This document shows positions 14,026-20,972 of a stretch of DNA of 26,174 nucleotides, in pieces. How positions within the stretch are numbered: the stretch's first letter is position 1; the number at the start of each line of letters is the position of its first letter. The DNA lies in contig JAEWWC010000280.1 in the NCBI GenBank assembly GCA_023396555.1, forward strand, positions 1 to 26,174, read 5' to 3'. The position numbers and the translations under genes are program-made. The notes under the pieces were generated by a model that was given only the letters and a program-made list of their open reading frames with translations, had not been told where the DNA came from and did no database searches. Source of the stretch: Bacillota bacterium (GTDB taxonomy: Bacteria; Bacillota; Clostridia; Christensenellales; SZUA-584).

Positions 14026-14658
14026 TTATTCTTCGGACTTAGGGGCTTCGGGTTCCTGCGGCGGGGCCGGGGGAGCCGGAGGAGCCTGCGGCGGCTGATA
14101 CGGGTTGTACTGCGGGGGCTGCTGCGGCTGCTGGTACGGATTGTACGGCGGAGCCTGCGGCGGCTGCTGATAGCCCGAATAAGGATACGCATACGCTGGC
14201 TGCGCGGGTTTCTCCTTCACCAACGCGAGTATGCCGCCCACGAGCAGCGCTATGGAGCCGAAGACGCCCCAGCCGGAAAAGCCGGACAGTACGCAGGCAA
14301 CGATCATGAGAACGCCCGCGACGACGTTCTTCTTCTTGACGATCGCGCCGCCCACGATACCGAGTATACCGCCGATTATGGCTATGATATGGAATATAAC
14401 GATCCCTGTGGCGGCGATCGATTGAACTGAACCGCCTAAATCGCTGTCGAAGGAAAAATCACCGTTGTCGAAGCTGAACTCACCGTTGTCGAAGCTGAAG
14501 TTGCCATCAGAGTAGTAATCGTCGGAAAACTCCAGCGCATCGTCCAATACATCCGGAATGGTAGTGACAAAGGCTAACGAGACGATCATCGAAATAATGG
14601 CGATCAACACCGCTAGCGCACCGCCCACAATACCCAGTACCATACTGGCTGTTCTCAT
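14026..14658 (-). CDS. DUF4064-like membrane protein with acidic repeats and Pro/Gln/Tyr tail
   Basis: A 210-residue protein. Hydrophobic segments lie at about 5-33, 80-108, 111-129 and 130-147, resembling small DUF4064-type membrane proteins. The first loop (35-75), predicted outside the cell, is acidic and carries a tandem repeat: FSFDNG at 54-59 and 61-66, then FSFD at 68-71. The tail (150-210) is low-complexity Pro/Gln/Tyr/Ala with NPYQ-like repeats, common at the ends of Clostridial membrane proteins. AAGGAGGG precedes the ATG, and a promoter (14709-14738) and strong terminator flank the gene. Function unknown; DUF4064 is a tentative assignment. Confidence 0.75.
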   Translation of the reverse strand: MRTASMVLGIVGGALAVLIAIISMIVSLAFVTTIPDVLDDALEFSDDYYSDGNFSFDNGEFSFDNGDFSFDSDLGGSVQSIAATGIVIFHIIAIIGGILGIVGGAIVKKKNVVAGVLMIVACVLSGFSGWGVFGSIALLVGGILALVKEKPAQPAYAYPYSGYQQPPQAPPYNPYQQPQQPPQYNPYQPPQAPPAPPAPPQEPEAPKSEE

Positions 14659-14708
14659 AGAATTGCCCTCCTTTTTTTTAATAACGGAAATGATAACTGT
14701 GCTTTCAT

Positions 14709-14738
14709 ATTATAGTAAAAACTGACCGAAGGCAACAA
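14709..14738 (-). promoter_or_regulatory. promoter of the Pro/Gln-tailed membrane protein gene
   Basis: On minus: TTGTTG (14738-14733), 18 bases, TATAAT (14714-14709); predicted start about 45 bases before the ATG at 14658. Confidence 0.5.
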
Positions 14739-14820
14739 GAATAAGGTTAAGAATCCGTCCGAAACGGCTTTTTTTCATAACGAATTGCAGCATGGGTGCT
14801 GTTTTCAGCACACCAATATC

Positions 14821-14849
14821 AGAACCCCGCCGGAGCCGGGTTCCGTTTA
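14821..14849 (-). terminator. GC-rich hairpin after the ferritin-like gene
   Basis: On minus: GGAACCCGGC, loop TCCG, GCGGGGTTC form a stem about 40 bases after the ferritin-like stop. What follows is TGATATT, so the T-run is poor. Confidence 0.4.
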
Positions 14850-14883
14850 CTCCGCGCCTATCGGCTAAGGCAAGGCGCTGAGC

Positions 14884-15192
14884 CTACAGCAGGCCCAGTT
14901 CCTCCATCTCTTCCTCAACCTCGGCTGAGCCTTCCTCGTAGAACTTCTCCTCGTCGGGGGCCAGCTCTTTGAGCAGGCGGAGGAACTCGCCGGCATGCAC
15001 GCGCTCCTCGTTGGCGATGTCTTCCAGCACCGCGATGGCGAGCGTGTTGTCTGTGGACTCGGCCAGCTGCATGTAGAGCTGTATCGCCTCGTACTCCGCC
15101 GCGATCATGAAGCGGATGGCGCGGACCAACTCGGCATGCGTCAGCTTGCGGTCCTTTGCGAGGCCGGAAAAAGAATGTCCAAAATCAGGCAT
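14884..15192 (-). CDS. EncFtn-like ferritin/rubrerythrin-type diiron protein
   Basis: A 102-residue helical protein: two long helices (about 17-46 and 50-78) and an acidic tail (80-102). 'RFMIAAEYEAIQLY' (27-40) supplies Glu33, and 'EDIANEERVHAGEFLRLL' (57-74) supplies Glu63 and His66 of the ExxH motif. This half-ferritin arrangement, in which two subunits build one diiron site, is that of encapsulated ferritins, and it is close to the ferritin-like domain fused to some archaeal encapsulins. Such proteins oxidise and store iron inside encapsulin shells. No encapsulin gene is present here, and the tail shows no obvious cargo-loading peptide. GGGAGG precedes the ATG. Family likely; role in a shell unproven. 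Confidence 0.8.
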   Translation of the reverse strand: MPDFGHSFSGLAKDRKLTHAELVRAIRFMIAAEYEAIQLYMQLAESTDNTLAIAVLEDIANEERVHAGEFLRLLKELAPDEEKFYEEGSAEVEEEMEELGLL

Positions 15193-15222
15193 AGCTTATC
15201 CTCCCTTTGTGTTATGTGACTT

Positions 15223-15231
15223 ATTATACCA
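15223..15231 (-). promoter_or_regulatory. extended -10 promoter of the ferritin-like gene
   Basis: On minus the sequence TGGTATAAT is a consensus extended -10 (TATAAT 15228-15223), about 30 bases before the ATG at 15192. No strong -35. Confidence 0.5.
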
Positions 15232-15281
15232 TATATGTCGGCTCTGATAAACCTGTTTTTATAGGATGACGGCACGATTGC

Positions 15282-15290
15282 TGGTATAAT
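15282..15290 (+). promoter_or_regulatory. extended -10 promoter of the AraC-type gene
   Basis: TGGTATAAT on plus (TATAAT 15285-15290), back-to-back with the ferritin-like promoter 54 bases away. Leader to the ATG at 15382 is about 85 bases and GC-rich enough to fold. Confidence 0.5.
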
Positions 15291-15381
15291 GAGGTGAACT
15301 GCCGCGCATTTTCGTGCAGGAACTGCGAGGACGGCGCGGCGTCCCTTTGATAAACTGGCGGCATAAAGGAGCTTGTTGCGT

Positions 15382-16236
15382 ATGGAATGGCTGGAGCGGC
15401 TGAATCTGGCGATGGACCACATCGAACAGAATCTGGCAGGAGATATTGAGCTGGAACAGCTGGCGCGCATCGCGTGCTGCTCGCCGTTCCACTTCCAGCG
15501 GATGTTCTCGTACATCGCGGGGATGTCGCTGTCCGAGTATATCCGGCGGCGGCGTATGAGCGCGGCGGCGTTCGCGCTGCAGCAGGGGGCCAAGGTGATC
15601 GACCTCGCGCTGACGTACGGGTACGAATCGCCCACCGCGTTCTCGCGCGCGTTTCGCAGCGTCCACGGCGTATCGCCGTCCGAGGCGCGGCGGCGGGGCG
15701 CGCCGCTCAAGGCCTGGCCGCGCATCAGCTTCCGTATCACGATCAAAGGAGACACGGAAATGAACTACAGGATCGAAGAGAGGGACGCGTTCCGCATCGT
15801 GGGTGCGAAGGCGCATTTCGGTATGAATCTGGAGGAGAGCTTTGCGCAGGTGCCACAGTTCTGGGCACAGACGATGCAGAGCGGCATGGCGCAGGCGGTC
15901 TGCGCGCTGCCCGGAAAGGAGCCGTGCGGGCTGCTGGGCGTATCCACCTGCATGGACGGGAGCGATTTCGACTATTACATTGCGGTGGCAACGGACGCGC
16001 CCGCACCCGAAGGCATGGCGGAGTACACGGTGCCCGCCGGTACATGGGCGATGTTCGAGTGCGTGGGGCCGATGCCGCAGGCTGTGCAGCAGCTGCAGAC
16101 GCGCATTGTGTCCGAATGGCTGCCCGTATCAGGCTACGAATACGCGGACGCGCCGGACATCGAGGTGTATCCGGAGGGCAACACGCAGGCGGCGGATTAC
16201 CGCTGCGAGGTGTGGCTGCCGGTGAGGAAGGCGTGA
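15382..16236 (+). CDS. AraC-family regulator with GyrI-like effector-binding domain
   Basis: A 284-residue transcription factor. Residues 1-105 are an AraC-type double helix-turn-helix, with 'LARIACCSPFHFQRMFSYIAGMSLSEYIRRRRM' features spread over 27-59. Confidence 0.9.
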   Translation: MEWLERLNLAMDHIEQNLAGDIELEQLARIACCSPFHFQRMFSYIAGMSLSEYIRRRRMSAAAFALQQGAKVIDLALTYGYESPTAFSRAFRSVHGVSPSEARRRGAPLKAWPRISFRITIKGDTEMNYRIEERDAFRIVGAKAHFGMNLEESFAQVPQFWAQTMQSGMAQAVCALPGKEPCGLLGVSTCMDGSDFDYYIAVATDAPAPEGMAEYTVPAGTWAMFECVGPMPQAVQQLQTRIVSEWLPVSGYEYADAPDIEVYPEGNTQAADYRCEVWLPVRKA

Positions 16237-16319
16237 ACCGCATTGGGCGGACATAGGAGGGAATGCGTTCGGGCGGGGGTAACACTCCGCCTATTGCGTT
16301 TCGATGAATGCCGGCAGTC

Positions 16320-16338
16320 GGGCGACCGCAGGTCGCCC
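16320..16338. repeat. perfect hairpin GGGCGACC/GGTCGCCC
   Basis: GGGCGACCGCAGGTCGCCC has an eight-pair stem and GCA loop. It sits between the convergent AraC-type and DUF2178-like genes and resembles intergenic hairpins that I recall as common in GC-rich gut Clostridia. Confidence 0.6.
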
Positions 16339-16362
16339 CTGCGTTCGCAACCCGTTTGCAGG

Positions 16363-16381
16363 GGACGGTCTGTGACCGTCC
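16363..16381. repeat. perfect hairpin GGACGGTC/GACCGTCC
   Basis: GGACGGTCTGTGACCGTCC has an eight-pair stem with TGT loop. A degraded relative is at 12824-12839. It may act as a bidirectional terminator between the convergent genes, though no T-run follows on either strand. Confidence 0.6.
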
Positions 16382-16390
16382 TTCGCCGTA

Positions 16391-16807
16391 TCACATCTGC
16401 TTCTGATACCGTACTGTCAGCGCCAGACAAAGCACGTAGTAGGCCACATACACACCTACCACGACCAGCGTCTGCCAGAGCGGCGCGTCGGCCAGTATCA
16501 GCACGAACGCGAAGGCGATGATCAGCCATTGCGTGACCATCCCCGCCACAGCGCGCGCCCGATTGCGTATCATCACGCTGCGCTCGTCGCTCTGGTCGAT
16601 CTCATTCTGTTCCGCGGCAGCCGGATTCTTTTTCTCCCAGCGCCTCTTGGTCAGTTCGGAGATGCTCATGCCCACAAGGCCCGCGCCCACGCCGATAAGT
16701 ATTCCGTCCAGTGCTTTCTGCTCTTCCGCGATAAACATTAAGCTTATCGCTACAAGCGTTACGCCAATAACAAGGGCGGCAATATAAAAGGACGTCTTCT
16801 TCAGCAT
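16391..16807 (-). CDS. DUF2178-like small membrane protein
   Basis: A 138-residue protein with four hydrophobic segments (about 6-26, 33-50, 87-106, 110-132) and a cytosolic loop containing 'DERSVMIRNRA' (74-84). The DER...IR.KA-type motif followed by two membrane helices is what I associate with DUF2178 and related proteins encoded next to small Xre regulators. Its ATG lies three bases after the regulator's stop, with GAGGAG inside the regulator's last codons, so the two are translationally linked and share one promoter. Function unknown; the arrangement suggests the regulator controls this protein or responds to it. Confidence 0.75.
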   Translation of the reverse strand: MLKKTSFYIAALVIGVTLVAISLMFIAEEQKALDGILIGVGAGLVGMSISELTKRRWEKKNPAAAEQNEIDQSDERSVMIRNRARAVAGMVTQWLIIAFAFVLILADAPLWQTLVVVGVYVAYYVLCLALTVRYQKQM

Positions 16808-16810
16808 CGC

Positions 16811-17008
16811 TTACTCCTCCTCGTATATAAATATCTGCTCCACGGGCAGCCCGAAAAACCGCGAGATCTTCAGCGCCAGTATGATGGACGGGTTGTAACG
16901 GCCGTTTTCCAGCGACCCGATTGTCTGGCGCGACACCTTCAGCGCCGCCGCCAGCTCCTCCTGACGGATGCCGCGCTGTTTGCGCAGCTCTTCCAGCCTG
17001 TTTTTCAT
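16811..17008 (-). CDS. small Xre-family (YozG-like) transcriptional regulator
   Basis: A 65-residue protein that is almost only an HTH_3 domain: 'LEELRKQRGIRQEELA' (5-20), recognition helix region 'VSRQTIGSLENGRYNPS' (25-41), and the tail 'FFGLPVEQIFIYEEE'. I start at 17008, where AAGGAG lies six bases ahead of ATG; an ATG at 17047 would add 13 residues but falls in the operator at the predicted transcription start. It is followed three bases later by a DUF2178-like membrane protein gene. Two matching palindromic sites flank its promoter, which points to autorepression. Confidence 0.92.
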   Translation of the reverse strand: MKNRLEELRKQRGIRQEELAAALKVSRQTIGSLENGRYNPSIILALKISRFFGLPVEQIFIYEEE

Positions 17009-17028
17009 GGACAGCTCCTTGCCAGAAA

Positions 17029-17046
17029 TGGAAAGCACGCTTTCCA
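17029..17046. promoter_or_regulatory. xre operator 1
   Basis: TGGAAAGCACGCTTTCCA is an eight-base-arm palindrome with only the central two bases asymmetric. It covers the predicted transcription start of the xre operon. Confidence 0.65.
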
Positions 17047-17052
17047 TAGAAG

Positions 17053-17081
17053 AGCATAACGCAGCATGCCAAAAATGTCAA
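17053..17081 (-). promoter_or_regulatory. promoter of the xre operon
   Basis: On minus: TTGACA (17081-17076), 17 bases, TATGCT (17058-17053). Predicted start near 17046. The consensus -35 sits inside operator 2. Confidence 0.75.
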
Positions 17082-17093
17082 GCGCGCTTTCCA
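17076..17093. promoter_or_regulatory. xre operator 2
   Basis: TGTCAAGCGCGCTTTCCA shares the right arm GCTTTCCA and the central alignment of operator 1, with a degenerate left arm that doubles as the -35. Centres of the two sites are 47 bases apart. Confidence 0.55.
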
Positions 17094-17143
17094 TATATGG
17101 TTTGTATTTTTACTTGGTATGCTCTCTTGCCTATGGAAAAACG

Positions 17144-17431
17144 CTATTCCCCCAGCACAAACGTGGTGCTTTCCATACCATGTGAGTGGTTCCGCACGAC
17201 AAAGGTTTGGCCCTTGTAGTAATGGTAGTGCTTGTAGCGGCCCGCGTCCACGTATGTCGGGGGCTGCGTTTGGATGGAAAAACCGTGCGAGTGCCCGTCC
17301 GCCATCGTGGTCTCGCCGGCGATGACGTGGGTATGGCCCGGCGTTTCCGGGGCGGCGGACGAGACGCCGGAGAACAGGTGCAGGTGTCCGTCCACATAGA
17401 CGGTAACGCCCTTGAACTTGTGAGTATGCAA
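17144..17431 (-). CDS. YmaF family protein (His-rich)
   Basis: A 95-residue protein very rich in His, with HTH, GHLH, GHTH, GHSH, KHYHY and NHSH motifs spaced 10-20 residues apart. 'GVTVYVDGHLHLFSGVSS' (8-25) and 'PGHTHVIAGETT' (31-42) match my memory of YmaF, a Bacillus/Clostridium family of unknown function. The regular His pairs suggest metal binding, which is inference. The likely start is a TTG at 17431, nine bases after GGAG; no ATG or GTG is available, and the next TTG upstream (17440) would abut the ribosome binding site. It lies upstream of the xre operon on the same strand, but that operon has its own promoter. Confidence 0.85.
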   Translation of the reverse strand: MHTHKFKGVTVYVDGHLHLFSGVSSAAPETPGHTHVIAGETTMADGHSHGFSIQTQPPTYVDAGRYKHYHYYKGQTFVVRNHSHGMESTTFVLGE

Positions 17432-17644
17432 GCCGATCAACTCCTTGGTTTATAATATGTGCAGCGATGCCGGTATGACACCGGACTGCGTGATTTGCCT
17501 GATGTCGAACTGCGGGGACCACAGGTGGTTGACGCACCGTTCTTGACCGCACATAGACGAATTTTGTTCCGCTGCGCCTGCTAAAAAACGGCCTTCCGGT
17601 CAAAAATAATGGTAAGCAAAATCCATATAGAAGAGGTGAATACT

Positions 17645-17776
17645 TTGACAGGAAGAAATGCCGTCTGCCCCAACTGCGGACAGACGAACAGGTTCGAGCA
17701 GATAAACTTTGGCGGGTATCTGTTCTGCGACAAATGCGGTTTCTCGGCGCGGCAGGAAAACTTTATGAAGCGGTAG
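17645..17776 (+). CDS. 43-aa zinc-ribbon protein with TTG start
   Basis: A short ORF reading MTGRNAVCPNCG...YLFCDKCGFSARQ...: Cys8-x2-Cys11 and Cys28-x2-Cys31 make a complete four-cysteine zinc ribbon in 43 residues. The start is a TTG with GAGGTG six bases ahead; no ATG or GTG is available upstream in frame near a ribosome binding site. Its stop is followed after about 15 bases by the promoter of the amide hydrolase gene. Lone zinc ribbons of this size are often fragments of longer proteins, but the ribosome binding site and intact Cys pairs support a real gene. Function unknown. Confidence 0.65.
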   Translation: MTGRNAVCPNCGQTNRFEQINFGGYLFCDKCGFSARQENFMKR

Positions 17777-17791
17777 CTCCTTTACCACATA

Positions 17792-17820
17792 TTGTCCGCT
17801 TTCTCCGCCTGTGATATAAT
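17792..17820 (+). promoter_or_regulatory. promoter of the amide hydrolase/sdpI operon
   Basis: TTGTCC (17792-17797), 17 bases, TATAAT (17815-17820). Predicted start near 17827, about 38 bases before the ATG at 17865. Confidence 0.65.
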
Positions 17821-17864
17821 GCACAATTGATATGACGCATACCGTCACAGGGGGGAGGATAAGC

Positions 17865-18929
17865 ATGAGGACGCTGGGCCGCATACTGGGCGCACTGCTC
17901 TGCATCGTACTGATACTGGCCGTGATCGCGGGGGCGCTGATGTTTAACGAACTGCGCAGCCTCGCTTCGCTGCACAAGGCGGACGACTACCCCATGTACC
18001 GCATGACGTATTACGGCGACTACGGCTTCGACGGCTTCCTCAAGACGGGCGCAAAGAGCGACAGCGACATCGAGGATTACGTCACTAAGCGGCTGCTCAA
18101 GGGCCTGCCCATAGACCTCGGCGTGACGGGGGACGGCTGCACCGCTTTCGTATCGCGCAACGCGGGCGGCGACGTGATATACGGGCGCAACTTCGACTTC
18201 GACTATACGCCGTCGCTGCAGGTATTCACCGACCCGGACAACGGCTACGCATCGGTGTCTACCGTGAACCTGACGTTCGCGGGCTACTCGGCGGACAATC
18301 TGCCCTCGGGCGGCGTTTCCGCGGGCAGCTTTCTTACGCTGGCCGCGCCGTTCCTGCCTTTCGACGGCATGAACGAGAAGGGCGTCGCCATCGCGCTGCT
18401 GGCCGTGCCGGACGCGCAGCCGCCCACTGACAAGGAAATCACGCTGAACACCACCACGGCCATACGGTTGGTGCTGGACAAGGCGGCCACGGTGGACGAG
18501 GCGGTGGAGCTGCTCAAGGAATACAACATCTACTTCTCGGCGGACGTGGACTGCCACTATCTTATCGCGGACGCTTCGGGCGCTTCGGTGCTCGTGGAAT
18601 ACTGGGACGGTGCGCTCGTGACGACGGAGCCGGACGCGGATTACCAGATCGCGTCCAACTTCATCGCGTATAACGGCATGAACATCGGCGAGGGCTTCAC
18701 CGAGTTCGAGCGGTACGACGCGGTGAAAGCGCGGCTGGAAGAGGGCGGCGGGACGATCAGCGAGGAAGACTCCCTCTCGCTGCTGGCGGATATCGGCGTG
18801 CGCGACGGTGACGAGGACAAACTCCAGTGGTCCGCCGTGTACAACCTCACCGACTTAACGGGGCAGATTTTCGCGCACCGCAACACGGACAATGTGATGG
18901 GGTTTGACATCAAGGGAGCGGTGGAGTGA
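17865..18929 (+). CDS. linear amide C-N hydrolase (choloylglycine hydrolase/C45-type Ntn hydrolase)
   Basis: A 354-residue protein with an N-terminal membrane helix (about 7-27) and an external Ntn-hydrolase domain. The likely nucleophile is Cys92 in 'DGCTAFVSRN' (90-99), followed by 'GRNFDFDYTP', the substrate-pocket signature of the choloylglycine hydrolase/acyl-CoA:6-APA acyltransferase superfamily, and by 'GMNEKGVAIALLAV'. In this family the Cys becomes N-terminal by cleavage; here 91 residues would be removed, so the mature enzyme may be released from or held beside the membrane anchor. Substrate unknown: bile salt, N-acyl amide or peptide amide are all possible. GGGGGAGG precedes the ATG at 17865. 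It overlaps the next gene by four bases. Confidence 0.88.
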   Translation: MRTLGRILGALLCIVLILAVIAGALMFNELRSLASLHKADDYPMYRMTYYGDYGFDGFLKTGAKSDSDIEDYVTKRLLKGLPIDLGVTGDGCTAFVSRNAGGDVIYGRNFDFDYTPSLQVFTDPDNGYASVSTVNLTFAGYSADNLPSGGVSAGSFLTLAAPFLPFDGMNEKGVAIALLAVPDAQPPTDKEITLNTTTAIRLVLDKAATVDEAVELLKEYNIYFSADVDCHYLIADASGASVLVEYWDGALVTTEPDADYQIASNFIAYNGMNIGEGFTEFERYDAVKARLEEGGGTISEEDSLSLLADIGVRDGDEDKLQWSAVYNLTDLTGQIFAHRNTDNVMGFDIKGAVE

Positions 18930-19273
18930 CGCTGTTCTTCTGGATCGTCGACCTGCTGCTGCCCGCCGCGGTGGCGGCGATCGGGCTGCTGTTCACATAC
19001 CGCCCGCCGCGCCGCATCAACATGATATATGGCTATCGCACCGCCCGCTCCATGGCGTCGCAGGAGGCGTGGGACGAAGCGCATCGCCTGTACGGGCGCA
19101 TAAGCTTACGCGTAGGCCCGCCGCTCGTTGCTTTCGCGGTGCTGGTGAAGCTGCTGGTTCCGCTGGCACCCGAGTATTTGAGCCTCGCGCTGCTGCCGTT
19201 CTCGTTCGCGGCCCTCATCGCGCCCATCCCTGTGGTGGAGAAGCGGCTCAAGGCTATAGAGGGAAAGAAATAG
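18926..19273 (+). CDS. SdpI family membrane protein
   Basis: A 115-residue protein with three hydrophobic segments (about 4-24, 63-80, 82-103). The SdpI signature is clear in 'YGYRTARSMASQEAWDEAHRLYGR' elements from residue 35 on, written here as GYRTARSM (36-43) and AWDEAH. It starts with GTG overlapping the upstream stop (GTGA), so translation is coupled to the amide hydrolase. In Bacillus, SdpI gives immunity to the SdpC toxin; most relatives, including short ones like this, have no proven role. A terminator follows. A diverged copy of its last 17 codons lies at 20752-20808. Confidence 0.88.
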   Translation: MTLFFWIVDLLLPAAVAAIGLLFTYRPPRRINMIYGYRTARSMASQEAWDEAHRLYGRISLRVGPPLVAFAVLVKLLVPLAPEYLSLALLPFSFAALIAPIPVVEKRLKAIEGKK

Positions 19274-19285
19274 TACCGAACATAT

Positions 19286-19313
19286 AAGCCTGCATATGAT
19301 GCGGGCTTTTCTT
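19286..19313 (+). terminator. Rho-independent terminator of the hydrolase/sdpI operon
   Basis: AAGCCTGCAT, loop ATG, ATGCGGGCTT with the T-run TTTTCTTCT. One G-T pair in the stem. Confidence 0.75.
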
Positions 19314-19366
19314 CTATAGTGGAAATATGATACAATCAATATAATCCAGCTATTACAGGAGGAACC

Positions 19367-19990
19367 ATGATCACCAGAAGGGTTGAGTATGTCATATTCT
19401 TGATTGTTCTGATTGTGTTGGCTGTTGTCTTTTCCGGTTTGACAACAGAAATTAAGCTGAATCACGCTCCTTATAACGAGGGGTTATCCCCCGAGCAGGT
19501 TATTGAGAAAGAGCTGCAGATAACCGTCAACGGCAACAGTTCGGAATACAGATACAAGATTATAAGCAACAGCCTTTTTGCAGTGGTGGAATCGGGTGTG
19601 GATGCAGAAACACTGCATATTGGGTACAAGAATAACGTATCTGGGTTCTCGTTTGATGATTTCAGAAATATATTTCGCAAATAAGAGACAATACGTTTTT
19701 TTACTGCTCCTGATGGTGAATTGCTCTGGGTGACAGTAACGCACATTGTTAACGATTACGCGATTTATGTAAAAGACCTCAGCCATTTATTCAGCGACAC
19801 ATCTTTTATAATTAAAGATCAAAGCGGACAGGGACTTGAAAAAATTGAAGCTCCCGGGGGAAATGCCTATTGGATCATCGCTTTTGAAAATATACCTGAT
19901 GATTTCCAGCTGATGGCCGAATATGGAAACGAATCGACGGTGATTTTGGACAAAAAAGAAATACTCAACTTTTTTGGAGGCCGGTTATGA
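19367..19990 (+). pseudogene. hypothetical membrane-anchored protein interrupted by one in-frame TAA
   Basis: From the ATG at 19367 one reading frame runs 208 codons to a TGA at 19988, broken only by TAA at 19682-19684. Codons resume at once in the same frame (ETIRFFTAPDGELLW...). The first part (105 aa) has a membrane helix at 8-26 and an external part; the second continues with 'DQSGQGLEKIEAPGGNAYW'. Base composition is even across the stop. The final TGA overlaps the start of the next gene as ATGA, as in an intact operon. It could be a recent nonsense mutation, a sequencing error, or a read-through stop. AGGAGG lies before the ATG. No family recognised; AT-rich like its partner. Confidence 0.7.
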
Positions 19991-20742
19991 TTTTTCTGCT
20001 TGATTTTTTAGCGATCATATTGCCGGCTGTTGTGACTTACGGATTATATTATTTATACCGTCGTTTATTTATCGAAGGCTATGTTAAAAAGATAAAAAAA
20101 GCAATTGATGATAACGACATGGAAAAAGCGGATAGGATGAAAGCTGTCGCGCTTAAGCGTCAGCCCAACAAGATACCCCCGCTGCTGGTGAAATACAAAA
20201 TCGAGAAGGAAAAGGACAATCTGCAGCCATATGAAATCGAGATCAACGGAATGGAAAGCAGCAGTTCAGCAACAGTAGAACTGCAGTTAAACACCAAGGA
20301 CTTATTTCGCACCGACTTCTGGTACTTACTAAACCGCAGCTCCGCTGTGTTCAGGGTTTTGTGGCTTATTATATTTATAATTATTCTCACAAATCTGATC
20401 GTTGGTTTCTCCGCTTCCGCTTTGGCCTTTGCAATTATATTGCTGTGCTTTTGGATTTTTAACAGGATAAAAGTATATGCGTACTACAGAAAAACTCCAA
20501 AGGACACGGTCAGAATGGAGTTCTTTTCAGACGGAATGGTCCTAAAAAAAAGAGGAAAGACTTATGGAATCGGCAGGGCGGATATCGAAAAGGTGTATAA
20601 TACACGGAAATATATATATATTATTTTCAAAAACAAGACAGTAGGTATCGTTCCGAAACGGTTTGTTTCGAGTGAAGAGATACACATCATATTGAACAGT
20701 CTGAATGGGCAGCAAACAAACGCAGCCTTACCTCCTGCTTAG
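19987..20742 (+). CDS. YcxB-like membrane protein
   Basis: A 251-residue protein. One membrane helix lies at about 3-24, a charged helical cytosolic stretch at 28-75, a pair of helices at about 123-160, and a C-terminal soluble domain at 170-240 containing 'MEFFSDGMVLKKRGKTYGI' elements and 'KYIYIIFKNKTVGIVPKR'. The last pattern is that of YcxB-like C-terminal domains, a PH-like fold. The ATG overlaps the upstream stop (ATGA), so it is translationally coupled to the interrupted gene. Both are AT-rich compared with the flanking hydrolase and LPXTG genes. Function unknown. Confidence 0.8.
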   Translation: MIFLLDFLAIILPAVVTYGLYYLYRRLFIEGYVKKIKKAIDDNDMEKADRMKAVALKRQPNKIPPLLVKYKIEKEKDNLQPYEIEINGMESSSSATVELQLNTKDLFRTDFWYLLNRSSAVFRVLWLIIFIIILTNLIVGFSASALAFAIILLCFWIFNRIKVYAYYRKTPKDTVRMEFFSDGMVLKKRGKTYGIGRADIEKVYNTRKYIYIIFKNKTVGIVPKRFVSSEEIHIILNSLNGQQTNAALPPA

Positions 20743-20751
20743 CGTTTCTTC

Positions 20752-20808
20752 CCGCCCATCGTGGTGGTGGAGAAGCACCTCAAGGCGATGGAGGGAAAGG
20801 GTGTGTGA
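20752..20808 (+). pseudogene. decayed second copy of the sdpI 3' end
   Basis: This reads PIVVVEKHLKAMEGKGV-stop, against PIPVVEKRLKAIEGKK-stop at the end of the intact sdpI at 19222-19273. Identity is about four bases in five over 50 bases. No 5' part of sdpI is found here. It lies ten bases after the YcxB-like stop, so the AT-rich cassette sits between two sdpI-like ends. Confidence 0.7.
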
Positions 20809-20887
20809 TGCGGATTGAAGCTCCCTTTGTGCCGGCGGTCATAGTGGGCTAAAGATAATATTCGCTGGATTTTGCTTGATAAATCAG

Positions 20888-20914
20888 AAGAACCCGTCAT
20901 AGCGGCGGGTTCTT
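20888..20914. terminator. bidirectional hairpin between convergent genes
   Basis: AAGAACCCG and CGGGTTCTT form a nine-pair stem with a loop of nine bases, followed by TGCGTTT on plus and TGATTT on minus. It lies between the plus-strand YcxB-like gene and the minus-strand LPXTG gene. Confidence 0.6.
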
Positions 20915-20972
20915 GCGTTTATTCGGTTTAGCTTAGGGTAGTCATGCGGGAAGTTTGCCGCAGTTAAGAGAT

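Noticed and set aside
17029..17093. Invertible promoter switch from the repeated palindromes
   Set aside because: The two sites are operators in an ordinary promoter layout, each self-palindromic, and no invertase gene is nearby.
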